A stretch of DNA of 64,000 nucleotides from CAWAWP01 sp963841205 (GTDB lineage: Bacteria; Chloroflexota; Ktedonobacteria; Ktedonobacterales; JADMIN01): the NCBI GenBank assembly GCA_963841205.1, contig CAWJCH010000012.1, positions 186,001-250,000 of the forward strand. The letters run 5' to 3'. Shown here piece after piece: positions 1-8,631 of this stretch (position 1 is its first letter; the number at the start of each line of letters is the position of its first letter). Under the pieces are notes generated by a model. The model was given only the letters and a program-made list of their open reading frames with translations, was not told where the DNA came from and searched no databases. The translations under genes and the position numbers were made by a program.

Positions 1-2
1 CA

Positions 3-1274
3 GCCGGCTTCGCCACCTCGTCCAACAACGGCGCGACCTGGACCACCGGCCTGCTGCCTGGACTGACCAAGTACACCGGCGGCGGCACGTTCGACCGCGT
101 CACCGACGAGGCCGTGGCGTACGACGCGAAGACCGGCGCCTGGCTGATTTCGTCGCTCGTGCTGAGCGAGGCGGGCGGCGTCAAGGGAGTGCGGATCTAC
201 ACGAGCCGCTCGACTGACGGCGGCCTCACCTGGGGCACGCCGATTTTGACCGAGAGCACCAGCGCAAGCCCCGACAAGAACTGGATCGTCTGCGACGACA
301 CGGCGACCAGCCCCTTCTACGGCCACTGCTACACCGAGTGGGACGACAACGGCGCCGGCAACCTGCTCCACATGAGCACGTCCCCCGACGGCGGCCAGAC
401 CTGGGGCGCGGCGCTCACCAACAACGCCGGCGTCATCGGCGGCCAGCCGGTCGTGCGCCCGGATGGCACCGTGATCGTGCCGATCGACAACGCCAACGAG
501 ACCGCGGTCGGCGCCTTCAACTCGACCAACGGCGGCGCCAGCTGGAGCGCGGTGACGACGATCACCACCATCCGGCACCACACGGTGGCCGGGAGCCTGC
601 GCGAGGGGCCGCTGCCCTCCGCCGAGATCGACGGGGCCGGCAACGTCTACGTCGCCTGGGCGGACTGCCGCTTCCGCCGTTCCTGCAAGAACAACGACAT
701 CGTGTACGTCGAGTCTACCAACGCCACCGGCACCGCGTGGTCCGCGGTGACGCGCGTGCCGATCGACGCCACCAACAGCGGCATCGAGCACATGATCCCC
801 GGCCTCGCCGTCAACAAGGCCACCTCCGGCGCGACGGCACAGCTCGGCATCACGTACTACTTCTACGCGTCTGGCTCCTCGTCGCTGCAGGTGGGCTTCA
901 TCTCCTCGACGAACGCCGGCAGCACCTGGGGCGCGGCGCAGACCGTCTACGGCGGGTCGTCGGCTTTCCCGACCACGTGGGTCGCCACCACCAGCCAGGG
1001 CCGTATGGTCGGCGACTATATCTCGACCTCCTACGGCTCCGACAACCTGGCGCACGGCGTCTTCACCACGGCCACGGCGCCCACCACCGGGACGAGCTGC
1101 TCGTCGGTGCTCGACAACTGCAATGAGCCGGTGGACACCTTCGCCTCCGGCCTGGCGGCCAGCGGGACGCTCTCGGGCGCGAACGACCCGGTGCTCTTCG
1201 GAGGCCAGGGCAACGGCAACGGTGCCAGCCTCTGGAACGTCGTCGACAACAACGGCAGCAAGCACCGCGACTGA
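3..1274 (+). CDS. Sialidase-like BNR/Asp-box repeat protein (5' end outside window)
   Basis: The reading frame is open from the first bases of the window, so this is the C-terminal part (about 423 codons) of a longer gene; the GTG at 114 is an internal valine codon. It contains repeated Asp-box motifs (S-x-D/N-x-G-x-x-W): SNNGATW, STDGGLTW, SPDGGQTW, STNGGASW and STNAGSTW, each marking a blade of a sialidase-type beta-propeller. Such proteins are usually secreted exo-sialidases or sugar-binding propellers; the catalytic Arg/Tyr set cannot be assigned because the N-terminus is missing. A secreted GH3 enzyme follows 255 bp downstream on the same strand, suggesting extracellular carbohydrate use. 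Enzymatic sialidase activity is not shown by Asp boxes alone. Confidence 0.75.
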   Translation, partial: AGFATSSNNGATWTTGLLPGLTKYTGGGTFDRVTDEAVAYDAKTGAWLISSLVLSEAGGVKGVRIYTSRSTDGGLTWGTPILTESTSASPDKNWIVCDDTATSPFYGHCYTEWDDNGAGNLLHMSTSPDGGQTWGAALTNNAGVIGGQPVVRPDGTVIVPIDNANETAVGAFNSTNGGASWSAVTTITTIRHHTVAGSLREGPLPSAEIDGAGNVYVAWADCRFRRSCKNNDIVYVESTNATGTAWSAVTRVPIDATNSGIEHMIPGLAVNKATSGATAQLGITYYFYASGSSSLQVGFISSTNAGSTWGAAQTVYGGSSAFPTTWVATTSQGRMVGDYISTSYGSDNLAHGVFTTATAPTTGTSCSSVLDNCNEPVDTFASGLAASGTLSGANDPVLFGGQGNGNGASLWNVVDNNGSKHRD

Positions 1275-1529
1275 TGGCGGGCGCACTAAAGGTGAGGGCG
1301 GCTAGCGCGTACAACGGCGTCCGCGCATAGCCGCAGGGGGTAGTAGCGTTCCAGCGCCATCGACCGGTGCGCGGCGCGACTACCCCTTCATCTTCGCGAG
1401 AGTGGCGATGTGTGTAGGGAACGTGGCAAGGGCGAACAACTCTCGTCCGAGCGGGCAGTTGTGGAAGCATCCAACACACTCCTCGCGCAACGCTGACGAG
1501 GGATCGCCGACAGCCGGAGGGAGTCAACG

Positions 1530-3467
1530 ATGAGCGGATTCGCGGTCTTCCGAGCGTCTCCTGGGAATCCTCGTTTCAGGAGGGTTGTGCGGGTCGTCCT
1601 GCCCCTGACACTGATCGCCGCCATCTTGCAGGCGGTGGTGCCCGGCTCTGCGGTGCGCGCGGCGCCAGCGCTGGCGACGCCGGCCTATGGGTGCAGCTCG
1701 CCGAGCGACTGCGTGTCGAAGATGACGCTGCCCGAGAAGGAAGGGCAGATGACCCAGGTGGAGAACGGCGCGTTCGCCAAGTCCGGCAACTCGATCACCG
1801 ACATCACGACGTACTTCATCGGCTCGGTGCTCAGCGGCGGCGGCGGTGGACCCAACGGGGCGTCGGGCGGCACCGCCACGCAGTGGGCGGACATGACCGA
1901 TAATTTCCAGAACTACGCGCTCCAGACCCGCCTGGGCATCCCCATCATCTACGGCGCCGACGCCGTGCATGGGCACAACAACGTCTACGGTGCGACGCTC
2001 TTCCCGCAGGACATCGGGCTGGGCGCGACGCACGACCCCGCCCTCATCACGCAGGTGGAGCAGGCGACGCGTGACGAGGTGCTCGGCACCGGGGTGCGCT
2101 GGACCTTCGCGCCGTGTCTCTGCACGCCGCAGGATATCCGCTGGGGTCGGACGTACGAAGGCTTCAGCGAGAACCCCGCGGACAACGCCACCGACGGCGC
2201 CGCCGCGATCGTCGGCTTCCAGGGGTCCAACGGCGCGTTGGGGCCGACGAACATCCTGGCCACCGCGAAGCACTACATCGGTGACGGCAATACCACGTGG
2301 GGCACCGGCTCGCCGTACCTCAACGAGGGCGACGCCCGCGTGAGCGAGCAGGTGTTGGACGCCATCGACCTCCCGCCGTACCAGGCTGCCGTCTCGAACA
2401 AGGTGGGGTCGGTCATGGTCTCGTACAGCAGTTGGAATGGCCTGAAAGACCACGCCAACCAGTACCTCATCACGACCAAGCTGAAGGGCACCGGCACGGA
2501 CGGCAACGGCACCCCGAACCTGGCGTTCCAGGGCTTCGTCGTCTCGGACTGGCAGGCGATCGACCAGATCTCGTCGGATTACAACTACGATGTCCGCACG
2601 GCGATTAACGCCGGCATCGACATGGTCATGGTGCCGGACGCCTACAAGACGTTCATCGGCACGCTGGACACCGAGATCAAGGCGGGCAACATCCCGCTGT
2701 CCCGCATCGACGACGCGGTGACGCGCATCCTGACCGCCAAGTTCGCGCTCGGGCTGTTCACGCAACCGTACACCAACCGCACCTACACGCCGTCCGTCGG
2801 CTCGGCGGCGCACCGCGCGGTGGCACGGCAGGCCACGCGCGAGTCGCAGGTCTTGCTGAAGAACAACGGCGTGCTCCCCCTCTCGAAGACCGGGAGCTAC
2901 ACGCTGGTGGTCGGGGGCGATCACGCGGACAATCTGGGCTACCAGCTCGGTGGCTGGTCGATCACCTGGCAGGGGGGGAGCGGCACCACGACGGTGGGCA
3001 CGACGCTCTGGCAGGCCATCCAGCAGGCCGGGCTTTCCTCCTCGGTGAAGCTCAAGTTCGTCGGGACGCAGACCAAGGGCCACTACAGCGGTGACGTGGG
3101 GATCGTCGCCGTCGGCGAGCAGCCGTATGCGGAGGGGAATGGCGACACGAACACCCTCGCGCTCAGCAGTACGGACGCGACCGAGGTCAATGACGTCTGC
3201 AGCCGGGTGACGAAGTGCATCGTCCTGTTGATGTCCGGGCGCCCGATGATCATCAATACGCAGCTGAACCAGTCCGCCGCGTTCGTCGAGTCGTGGATCG
3301 GCTCGACCGAGGGCGAAGGCATCACCGACGTGCTCTTCGGCGACTACGGCTTCACCGGCAAGTTGACGTACACGTGGCCCAGCTCGGTGTCGCAGGAGCC
3401 GTGCAACTCGAACAACGGTTGCACCGGCGCCCTGTTCCCGTACGGCTACGGCATCACGCCCCACTAG
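1530..3467 (+). CDS. Secreted glycoside hydrolase family 3 beta-glucosidase/glucanase
   Basis: 645 aa. The ATG is preceded by a strong Shine-Dalgarno (GGAGGGAG, 1516-1523). Residues 1-45 form a signal peptide with an Arg-rich n-region and a hydrophobic stretch (VVLPLTLIAAILQAVV). The GH3 N-terminal TIM barrel carries KHYIGDG near residue 247 and the nucleophile motif SDWQAID with Asp340. The C-terminal alpha/beta domain includes LVVGGDHADNLGYQLGGW and an Asn/Cys-rich end. This is the ExoP/beta-glucan glucohydrolase type, hydrolysing terminal beta-glucosyl residues outside the cell. The length fits a two-domain GH3 without the fibronectin-like third domain. It ends in TAG, showing TAG is an ordinary stop here. 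Confidence 0.9.
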   Translation: MSGFAVFRASPGNPRFRRVVRVVLPLTLIAAILQAVVPGSAVRAAPALATPAYGCSSPSDCVSKMTLPEKEGQMTQVENGAFAKSGNSITDITTYFIGSVLSGGGGGPNGASGGTATQWADMTDNFQNYALQTRLGIPIIYGADAVHGHNNVYGATLFPQDIGLGATHDPALITQVEQATRDEVLGTGVRWTFAPCLCTPQDIRWGRTYEGFSENPADNATDGAAAIVGFQGSNGALGPTNILATAKHYIGDGNTTWGTGSPYLNEGDARVSEQVLDAIDLPPYQAAVSNKVGSVMVSYSSWNGLKDHANQYLITTKLKGTGTDGNGTPNLAFQGFVVSDWQAIDQISSDYNYDVRTAINAGIDMVMVPDAYKTFIGTLDTEIKAGNIPLSRIDDAVTRILTAKFALGLFTQPYTNRTYTPSVGSAAHRAVARQATRESQVLLKNNGVLPLSKTGSYTLVVGGDHADNLGYQLGGWSITWQGGSGTTTVGTTLWQAIQQAGLSSSVKLKFVGTQTKGHYSGDVGIVAVGEQPYAEGNGDTNTLALSSTDATEVNDVCSRVTKCIVLLMSGRPMIINTQLNQSAAFVESWIGSTEGEGITDVLFGDYGFTGKLTYTWPSSVSQEPCNSNNGCTGALFPYGYGITPH

Positions 3468-3618
3468 TTGTTAGGACGGGAGCGAAACGACCAGTTGAGC
3501 GCACCCTGGCTCCTCAACGCAACGGCACGTCAGGGTGCGCCTCTCAGACATGATTCATATCCTTTCGAGTAACTTGCGAGAAGCAGTGGCAGGAGTAGGG
3601 TACGCAGGGTCGGCTGGT

Positions 3619-4129
3619 ATGCGTGCCTCTTCGACCAACCTGAAAGAACGACTGGTGCGAGCGGCGGCCGACGGTCAGCCCATGAGAAGAGAAGCCGCTC
3701 GCCGCTTCGGAGTCGCGGCGACGACCGTCAAACGCGCCGTGGTCCAGCTGCGTAAGACGGGCTCTGGATCGCGAGCCGATTTCCGGCTGCCCGCGGCGCA
3801 TCGGGAAGGACCAGGAGGCCGGTTTGCGCGCTCGGCTGGAGGCGGTACCGATGCCACCGTGTTGGAGCTCCGCGCCTGGTAGGCCCAGCACCAGGGCCAG
3901 TCGCTGAGCGAGGCGACGATGTGGCGGGCGATCCGCCGTCTGGGTGGACGCGTTAATAAAGTCACTGGCAGCCAGCGAGCGCAACGAGGAGATGCGCACC
4001 GCCTGGCGGGAGGAGATCGCTACGTGCGATGCACACCAGTTCGTCCTTGTCGACGAGAGCGGCACCCAGGCGCCTCACGCGTGCACCGAGTCGGGCATCC
4101 CATGCCGCCTCCATCGTCCCGTCGAAGTC
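3619..4129 (+). pseudogene. IS630-family transposase relic
   Basis: The start resembles IS630 transposases: a helix-turn-helix with REAARRFGVAATTVKR, followed by a frameshifted linker, then SLSEATMWRAIRRLG and FVLVDESGTQ, which corresponds to the second DDE aspartate region. Reading it requires several frame changes, and an in-frame TAG at 3880-3882 sits in LRAW*AQHQGQ, where a Trp would be expected. The gene stops abruptly at the left end of the IS1634-type element at about 4136, so the relic was interrupted by that insertion. It cannot encode an active enzyme. Confidence 0.7.
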
Positions 4130-4231
4130 GTCTAACCCACTTTCCGCACGGCCGGTTGACACATTTTGCGAATATGGGAGGAGGTGCGCCGGGAGGCCCC
4201 GTGGGAGGCGGAAACGGGAAGGACAGCAGGA

Positions 4232-5884
4232 GTGGAGGGATACCTCGCGGAGCGGTTGGATCATCTGGGCCTGGTGGCCGGAGTGTGTCGCGAGATCGGA
4301 CTCGCCGACTATTTGGACGCGCGGGAGACGCGCAGCCATGAGCGAGTGGGAGTGGGCGCGGCGACGGTGGCGATGATCCTGAATGGCCTGGGGTTCAGCA
4401 ATCGTCGGCTGTACCTGGTCCCGCAGTTCTTTGAGACCAAGGCGGTGGAGCGGTTACTGGGACCCGGGATCACGGCTGAGGACCTCAACGACGACTGCCT
4501 GGGGCGCACGCTGGACTGGCTCTACGAGCAGGACCCGACGACGCTCTTTGCGGGGATCGCGCGCCAGGCGCGGCAGCGCTTTGGGGTGGCGGCGCGGCAG
4601 ATCCACGTCGACACGACCTCCTTCTCGGTGAGTGGGGAGTATGCCGCTGAGGACGGGGAGGACGGGGAGGACGGGGAGGACGGGGAGGAGCACCTGATCG
4701 CGGTGACGTATGGGTATTCCCGCGATCATCGCGCGGACCTCAAGCAGTGGATGCTGGCGTTGGCCACGACGCGCCAGGGCGATGTGCCGCTGTACCTCAA
4801 GACGCTGGACGGCAACGCCAGCGACAAGGTGAGCCTGGTGGCCGCGGTGGAAGCGCTGGCTGAGCAGCTGCGCAGTGAGCCAGAGGAGGAGGCGCCGCTC
4901 TTCGTCGCCGACAGCGGCCTGTACAGCGCCGAGAACGTCGCGCGGCTCTCGGCCGCGGGGGTGCGCTGGATCAGTCGGGTGCCCGAGACGGCGCGGCTCG
5001 CGCAGCAGGCCGTGGCAGGCGCAGAGCGGGCGAGCTGGCAGCAGGCGGGGGACGTGTCGTGGGCGCCGGTGACGCCGACGCCCGCGGGCGAGCGCTGGGT
5101 GGTGGTGCGCACGACCCAGGGAATCGACCGCGCGCGGGCCACGCTGGCGCGCAAAGCGGAGCAGGCGCGTGGGGAGTGGGAGCAGGCGCTGTGGCATCTT
5201 GGCGCGCAGCGCTTCGCCTGTGAGCCGGACGCCCAGAAGGCGCTGACCCAGCAGCTGAAGAAGCGTCCCGAGTGGCTGCAGGTGCAGGCACAGCTGCACG
5301 CCCATCCCACCCATGACCGCCCCGGACGCCCGCGTGCCGACGCGGCCCCCGACGGCCATCGCTGGCAGGTGGAGGCGACGGTGTCCCTCGACGCGGCGGC
5401 GTTGGAGCGCGCGGTGCGGCGCCAGGCGTGCTTCCTGGTCGCCACCAATGTGCTCGATTCCCAGGCGCTCCCGGATCAGGAGCTGATCCAGACCTACAAG
5501 GAGCAGCACAGTGTGGAGCGCGGCTTCGCCTTCCTCAAAGACCCGCTCTTCTTGGCCTCCTCGGTCTTTGTGAAGAAACCCGAGCGGATCGTGGCGCTCG
5601 GCCTCGTGATGGTGCTCTGCCTGCTCGTCTACCGACTCGCTGAGCATCGCCTGCGTGAGCAGTTGGCCGCCACCGGACAGACCGTCCCCAACCAGCTGAG
5701 CAAGCCGACCGATCGCCCCACCATGCGCTGGATCTTCCAATGCTTTGAGGGCATTGACCTGCTCCACATCCGGCATGGACCCGATCCCGCCGCGTCCCTT
5801 GTCCTTCGCCTGCAGCCCCTCCACCAGCGCATTCTCGCGCTTCTCGGACCCGCCTACGAAGAATTCTACAAATCAACCAACTGA
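4232..5884 (+). CDS. IS1634-family transposase (DUF4277 + DDE domain)
   Basis: About 550 aa from the GTG at 4232; a TTG at 4166 would add 22 residues, and no clearly better start is visible. The N-terminus (ERLDHLGLVAGVCREIGL) is the DUF4277 region typical of IS1634 transposases. The catalytic core shows IHVDTTSFSVSG (first Asp), LDGNASDK, FVADSGLYS (second Asp) and HSVERGFAFLKDP (Glu). An acidic insert of EDG repeats comes from four 9-bp direct repeats at 4649-4684. The frame is intact through the C-terminus (YEEFYKSTN), so the transposase may be active. Confidence 0.88.
   Translation: MEGYLAERLDHLGLVAGVCREIGLADYLDARETRSHERVGVGAATVAMILNGLGFSNRRLYLVPQFFETKAVERLLGPGITAEDLNDDCLGRTLDWLYEQDPTTLFAGIARQARQRFGVAARQIHVDTTSFSVSGEYAAEDGEDGEDGEDGEEHLIAVTYGYSRDHRADLKQWMLALATTRQGDVPLYLKTLDGNASDKVSLVAAVEALAEQLRSEPEEEAPLFVADSGLYSAENVARLSAAGVRWISRVPETARLAQQAVAGAERASWQQAGDVSWAPVTPTPAGERWVVVRTTQGIDRARATLARKAEQARGEWEQALWHLGAQRFACEPDAQKALTQQLKKRPEWLQVQAQLHAHPTHDRPGRPRADAAPDGHRWQVEATVSLDAAALERAVRRQACFLVATNVLDSQALPDQELIQTYKEQHSVERGFAFLKDPLFLASSVFVKKPERIVALGLVMVLCLLVYRLAEHRLREQLAATGQTVPNQLSKPTDRPTMRWIFQCFEGIDLLHIRHGPDPAASLVLRLQPLHQRILALLGPAYEEFYKSTN
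4649..4684 (+). repeat. 9-bp tandem repeat (x4) inside IS1634 transposase
   Basis: Four perfect copies of GAGGACGGG, in frame, encode the EDG-rich run within the catalytic domain of the transposase. Because the unit is a multiple of three, the frame is preserved. Confidence 0.9.
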
Positions 5885-6121
5885 CCGTGCGGAATGCGGG
5901 GTCTAACGGATGCAGCGATGGGCAGACGTCACCTTAGACGAGACTTTTGGGTGCTATTTCACTTGCCCCGTCGCGATATGCACGGCGACGACGGCAAAGG
6001 TCGGGAGCGGGTAACCTATTGTCCACGCCGCGAGATAGCGCAACGACTCAACGTCGCGCGCCGCAACCGTTCCGGCTCGGGATCGGCAGGGAACTGCCAG
6101 GTGGTGCGGTTTCCACTGCAC

Positions 6122-7681
6122 TCACTGCAATACCTGCGCAAGTGTCTTACGCAATGCGTTTCGGTCAATCTTGTGAGTTCTCCCGGACTCAGGCAATGGC
6201 ATGACGACGATCTCGTCCGGCACTGCCAGCATATCGACTATCGCATTGGCTCGTAGCGCAAGCTCGACTCGTCGCCTGAGCTGAAGGAGTTTCGTCTCTT
6301 CCGCCATTGGCTCAAGCACCAGAACGACGCGTTCGTCTCCGATGCGCTCGTCCCATACGCCGATCAAGGCGCAACGTGCGACGCCGGGAATATCTGCGAT
6401 TTTCCCCTCGTAGAGCGCTGGATAGATGTTGTGGTGGCCTCTAATAATCATGTCCTTTATGCGCCCAAGGAGAACGATTCGGCCCTCGTTGTCGAGACGT
6501 GCGACATCTCCAGTTGCAACCTCTGTCAGCGGTTCCCCGCCGAGATAACGAGCGCAAAGCCAGTTACCTGCAACATGAAGCTCGTCGTCTTCGCCGATTC
6601 GCACTCGCGACCCCGGCAGGGGCGCGCCGACAAGGTCACCCTCACCCTGCCACGCCTGTTTCTCAGCCATGTCCACGTACGCGACAGGCACCATTTCGGT
6701 GAGCCCATAGACAGAGTGGACCTGCGTGGCGCCCGACAGGAATGGGCGCAGTCGGGCCAAGAGCCGACTATCCACCGGACCCGAACCTAGGACGATCTGA
6801 CGGAGGGTATCGGGGAACGGTCTGCGCCGCTTCTCGCAATACGTCACCATTCGATGGAGATCAGATGGAACGAAGAAGGCATGCGTGGCGCGGCTGCCAC
6901 GCAGCAGGTTGAGCATCTCAGAGGCGCCAGCGCCTATCTTGGGAAGGACGACCCGCGAACCTGCGAGCAGTGCGGGGAGTATGGTGTGCAGTTGGTCTGT
7001 CAACACGACCGAGTCGGCATCCAAATCTGCTAGAACGTATGACGCGTCGAGCATGGCGGCGACGGAGCGTGTGCTGTGCACAACGGCCCGTGGTTCGGCG
7101 GTCGTTCCAGATGTAAAAATGATCAAAATCGGATCATCTGCCTGCAATTGGACAGGTGGAGCATAGCGCGCCAGTGGACTCATGAGATGCACGGCGTCAA
7201 CAGACCGTGGTGTTCCCGGCAGCCACCGTCCGACGCGCACGAACCGGCATCCCGTCATCTTGCCCACCTGAGGCAACTCTAGCCGCCTGCTGCGCAGCAC
7301 TCTGCGCGCCAAACGGCTGGCGGAGAGTGCATACAGCAGGCTCTCCGCCATGACAAACTTGGGCCGCACCGCCGCCATGCGAGCAGTAAAGAGCGCTGCC
7401 CCCATTCCAGGGTCGGCGGCGACGATGGTTCCCCCGGCACGAACGGTCGCAAGTATGAGGATGACGGCCTCGACTGATGGGCGGACGCTGAACACAACAG
7501 CATCACCCGGCTGCATGCCTTCTGTTTGCAGTCGGGTTGCCGCTGCGCAGATCGCCTCGTTGAGTGCGGCGAACGTGGTGTGGCGCCCCCGTGGCGACAT
7601 CAGTGCGATGTCGTCGGGGCGCTCGCGCGCCAGACGGTCGAGGGTTACATAGATCTCGCCGCAGGAATTGACGCGTATCAT
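6122..7681 (-). CDS. Adenylate-forming fatty acid ligase (OleC-like)
   Basis: 519 aa; the start at 7681 follows GGAGAAGG and is preferred over an ATG at 7717. It belongs to the ANL superfamily, which activates a carboxylate as an acyl-AMP. Core motifs: P-loop IFTSGTTAEPRAVVHS near residues 188-204 (the usual conserved Lys is Arg), YGLTEMVP (A5), TGDVARLDNEGRIVLLGRIKDMI split over A7/A8, and the C-terminal HKIDR with the A10 lysine near residue 504. It is the last gene of the minus-strand run, 122 bp after the glycosyltransferase. With a KAS III and an SDR in the same run, the closest known logic is OleC, which turns beta-hydroxy acids into beta-lactones; an acyl-CoA/acyl-ACP ligase loading a starter is the alternative. 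Confidence 0.85.
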   Translation of the reverse strand: MIRVNSCGEIYVTLDRLARERPDDIALMSPRGRHTTFAALNEAICAAATRLQTEGMQPGDAVVFSVRPSVEAVILILATVRAGGTIVAADPGMGAALFTARMAAVRPKFVMAESLLYALSASRLARRVLRSRRLELPQVGKMTGCRFVRVGRWLPGTPRSVDAVHLMSPLARYAPPVQLQADDPILIIFTSGTTAEPRAVVHSTRSVAAMLDASYVLADLDADSVVLTDQLHTILPALLAGSRVVLPKIGAGASEMLNLLRGSRATHAFFVPSDLHRMVTYCEKRRRPFPDTLRQIVLGSGPVDSRLLARLRPFLSGATQVHSVYGLTEMVPVAYVDMAEKQAWQGEGDLVGAPLPGSRVRIGEDDELHVAGNWLCARYLGGEPLTEVATGDVARLDNEGRIVLLGRIKDMIIRGHHNIYPALYEGKIADIPGVARCALIGVWDERIGDERVVLVLEPMAEETKLLQLRRRVELALRANAIVDMLAVPDEIVVMPLPESGRTHKIDRNALRKTLAQVLQ

Positions 7682-7803
7682 GCGACCTTCTCCATCTCCA
7701 GCATCAGGTAGGGCCATCGCACGGGTGCCGGTACATCCCTCGCTTCATCAGAATGAGTCGCCATCTCTACGCTGCTCGGTAACCTGTGAAGGCAAAAGGA
7801 CAT

Positions 7804-8631
7804 TCATCGGATGTCCACCTCGTCCGGCAGCCAGTGGTGATCCCAATACCAGAGCAGGGTGTGCCAGAGGCCCCACCGACGCAACCGGCGGAGCGAGTTC
7901 AGCACGAGCATGTCCTTCCGGTGCGCGATGTTGGGCGTGATGAGGCGTGCGGCGTTGACGAGCGCGCGGTCCTCATGGGTCTCTTCGATTGCGGTACGGA
8001 GGAAACCGCCACACTTGAGGTAGAGAGCAGCGGTGATGGCGAGATTGTTGCCTGGGGCCATGATATAGCCTGTGAGGTAACGGCGATCGCGATTGCCCGG
8101 TCGCAGACGCCCGAACCAGGCGGCGCCGGCGACGACGAGCCGCAGCAGTGTGGCCTCGCCAAAGCACAGCGGCCCCTCGTCGCGACGTGGCCCAATCTCG
8201 CCCGTGACCAATTCCGCCCCGGACGCAAACCCGGCGCGGATCGCCGTAATCCAACTGGGGTCGGGGAGGCAATCGGCGTCGGTCCGGCCAATGTGCGTGG
8301 CGCCCGCCTCGATCGCGAAGCAGAAGCCTGTATCCGCAGCGGCGCCGGTGCCCTTTTGCGGTTCGTCGATCAGATGCCAGCGAGCGAGTGGACTCGCGGA
8401 CAGTGCTTGCTGAATGACCTCGGCGCTCCCATCTGTGCTGCCATTATCCACCAGGACCAGCGTGAAGTTGCGGTCGCGCTGCGCAGCCAGGGCAGCAAGC
8501 GTCGGCTGTATTCCAGCGGCCTCATTACGGAGTGGAACCACGATCCATAAGGCAGGACACGGGTCGCCTCCCCTCGCCTCGTGGAATTCCACGGTTTCTA
8601 TTGAACCGGCGCTTGCTTGATCTTCAGCCAT
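7804..8631 (-). CDS. Family 2 glycosyltransferase
   Basis: 275 aa from the ATG at 8631 (GGGGA eight bases upstream), overlapping the end of the MFS gene by 34 bp. It has the GT-A fold: VVPLRNEAAG near residue 35, VDNGSTDGS near 61-69, the metal-binding T-D-A-D at 117-120, and ETHEDRAL as the acceptor/catalytic ED motif. No transmembrane stretch is apparent, so it is probably cytosolic. GT2 enzymes transfer sugars from nucleotide donors to lipids, polysaccharides or small molecules. In this run it could decorate the product; acceptor and sugar are unknown. Confidence 0.85.
   Translation of the reverse strand: MAEDQASAGSIETVEFHEARGGDPCPALWIVVPLRNEAAGIQPTLAALAAQRDRNFTLVLVDNGSTDGSAEVIQQALSASPLARWHLIDEPQKGTGAAADTGFCFAIEAGATHIGRTDADCLPDPSWITAIRAGFASGAELVTGEIGPRRDEGPLCFGEATLLRLVVAGAAWFGRLRPGNRDRRYLTGYIMAPGNNLAITAALYLKCGGFLRTAIEETHEDRALVNAARLITPNIAHRKDMLVLNSLRRLRRWGLWHTLLWYWDHHWLPDEVDIR

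Larger units (their letters stand above)
4136..5900 (+). mobile_element. IS1634-type insertion sequence with TIRs and 6-bp target duplication
   Basis: The left end (4136-4160) and the reverse complement of the right end (5876-5900) share imperfect inverted repeats centred on TTCCGCACGG and followed by a GTTG core. The flanks GTCTAA (4130-4135) and GTCTAA (5901-5906) form a 6-bp target-site duplication, normal for this family. The element encloses a single transposase gene and lies in the IS630 relic. Confidence 0.85.

Noticed and set aside
1524..3464. Long minus-strand open frame opposite the GH3 gene
   Set aside because: Arg/Val/Asp-rich shadow of a GC-rich gene with no motif and no ribosome site; the plus-strand GH3 is unambiguous.
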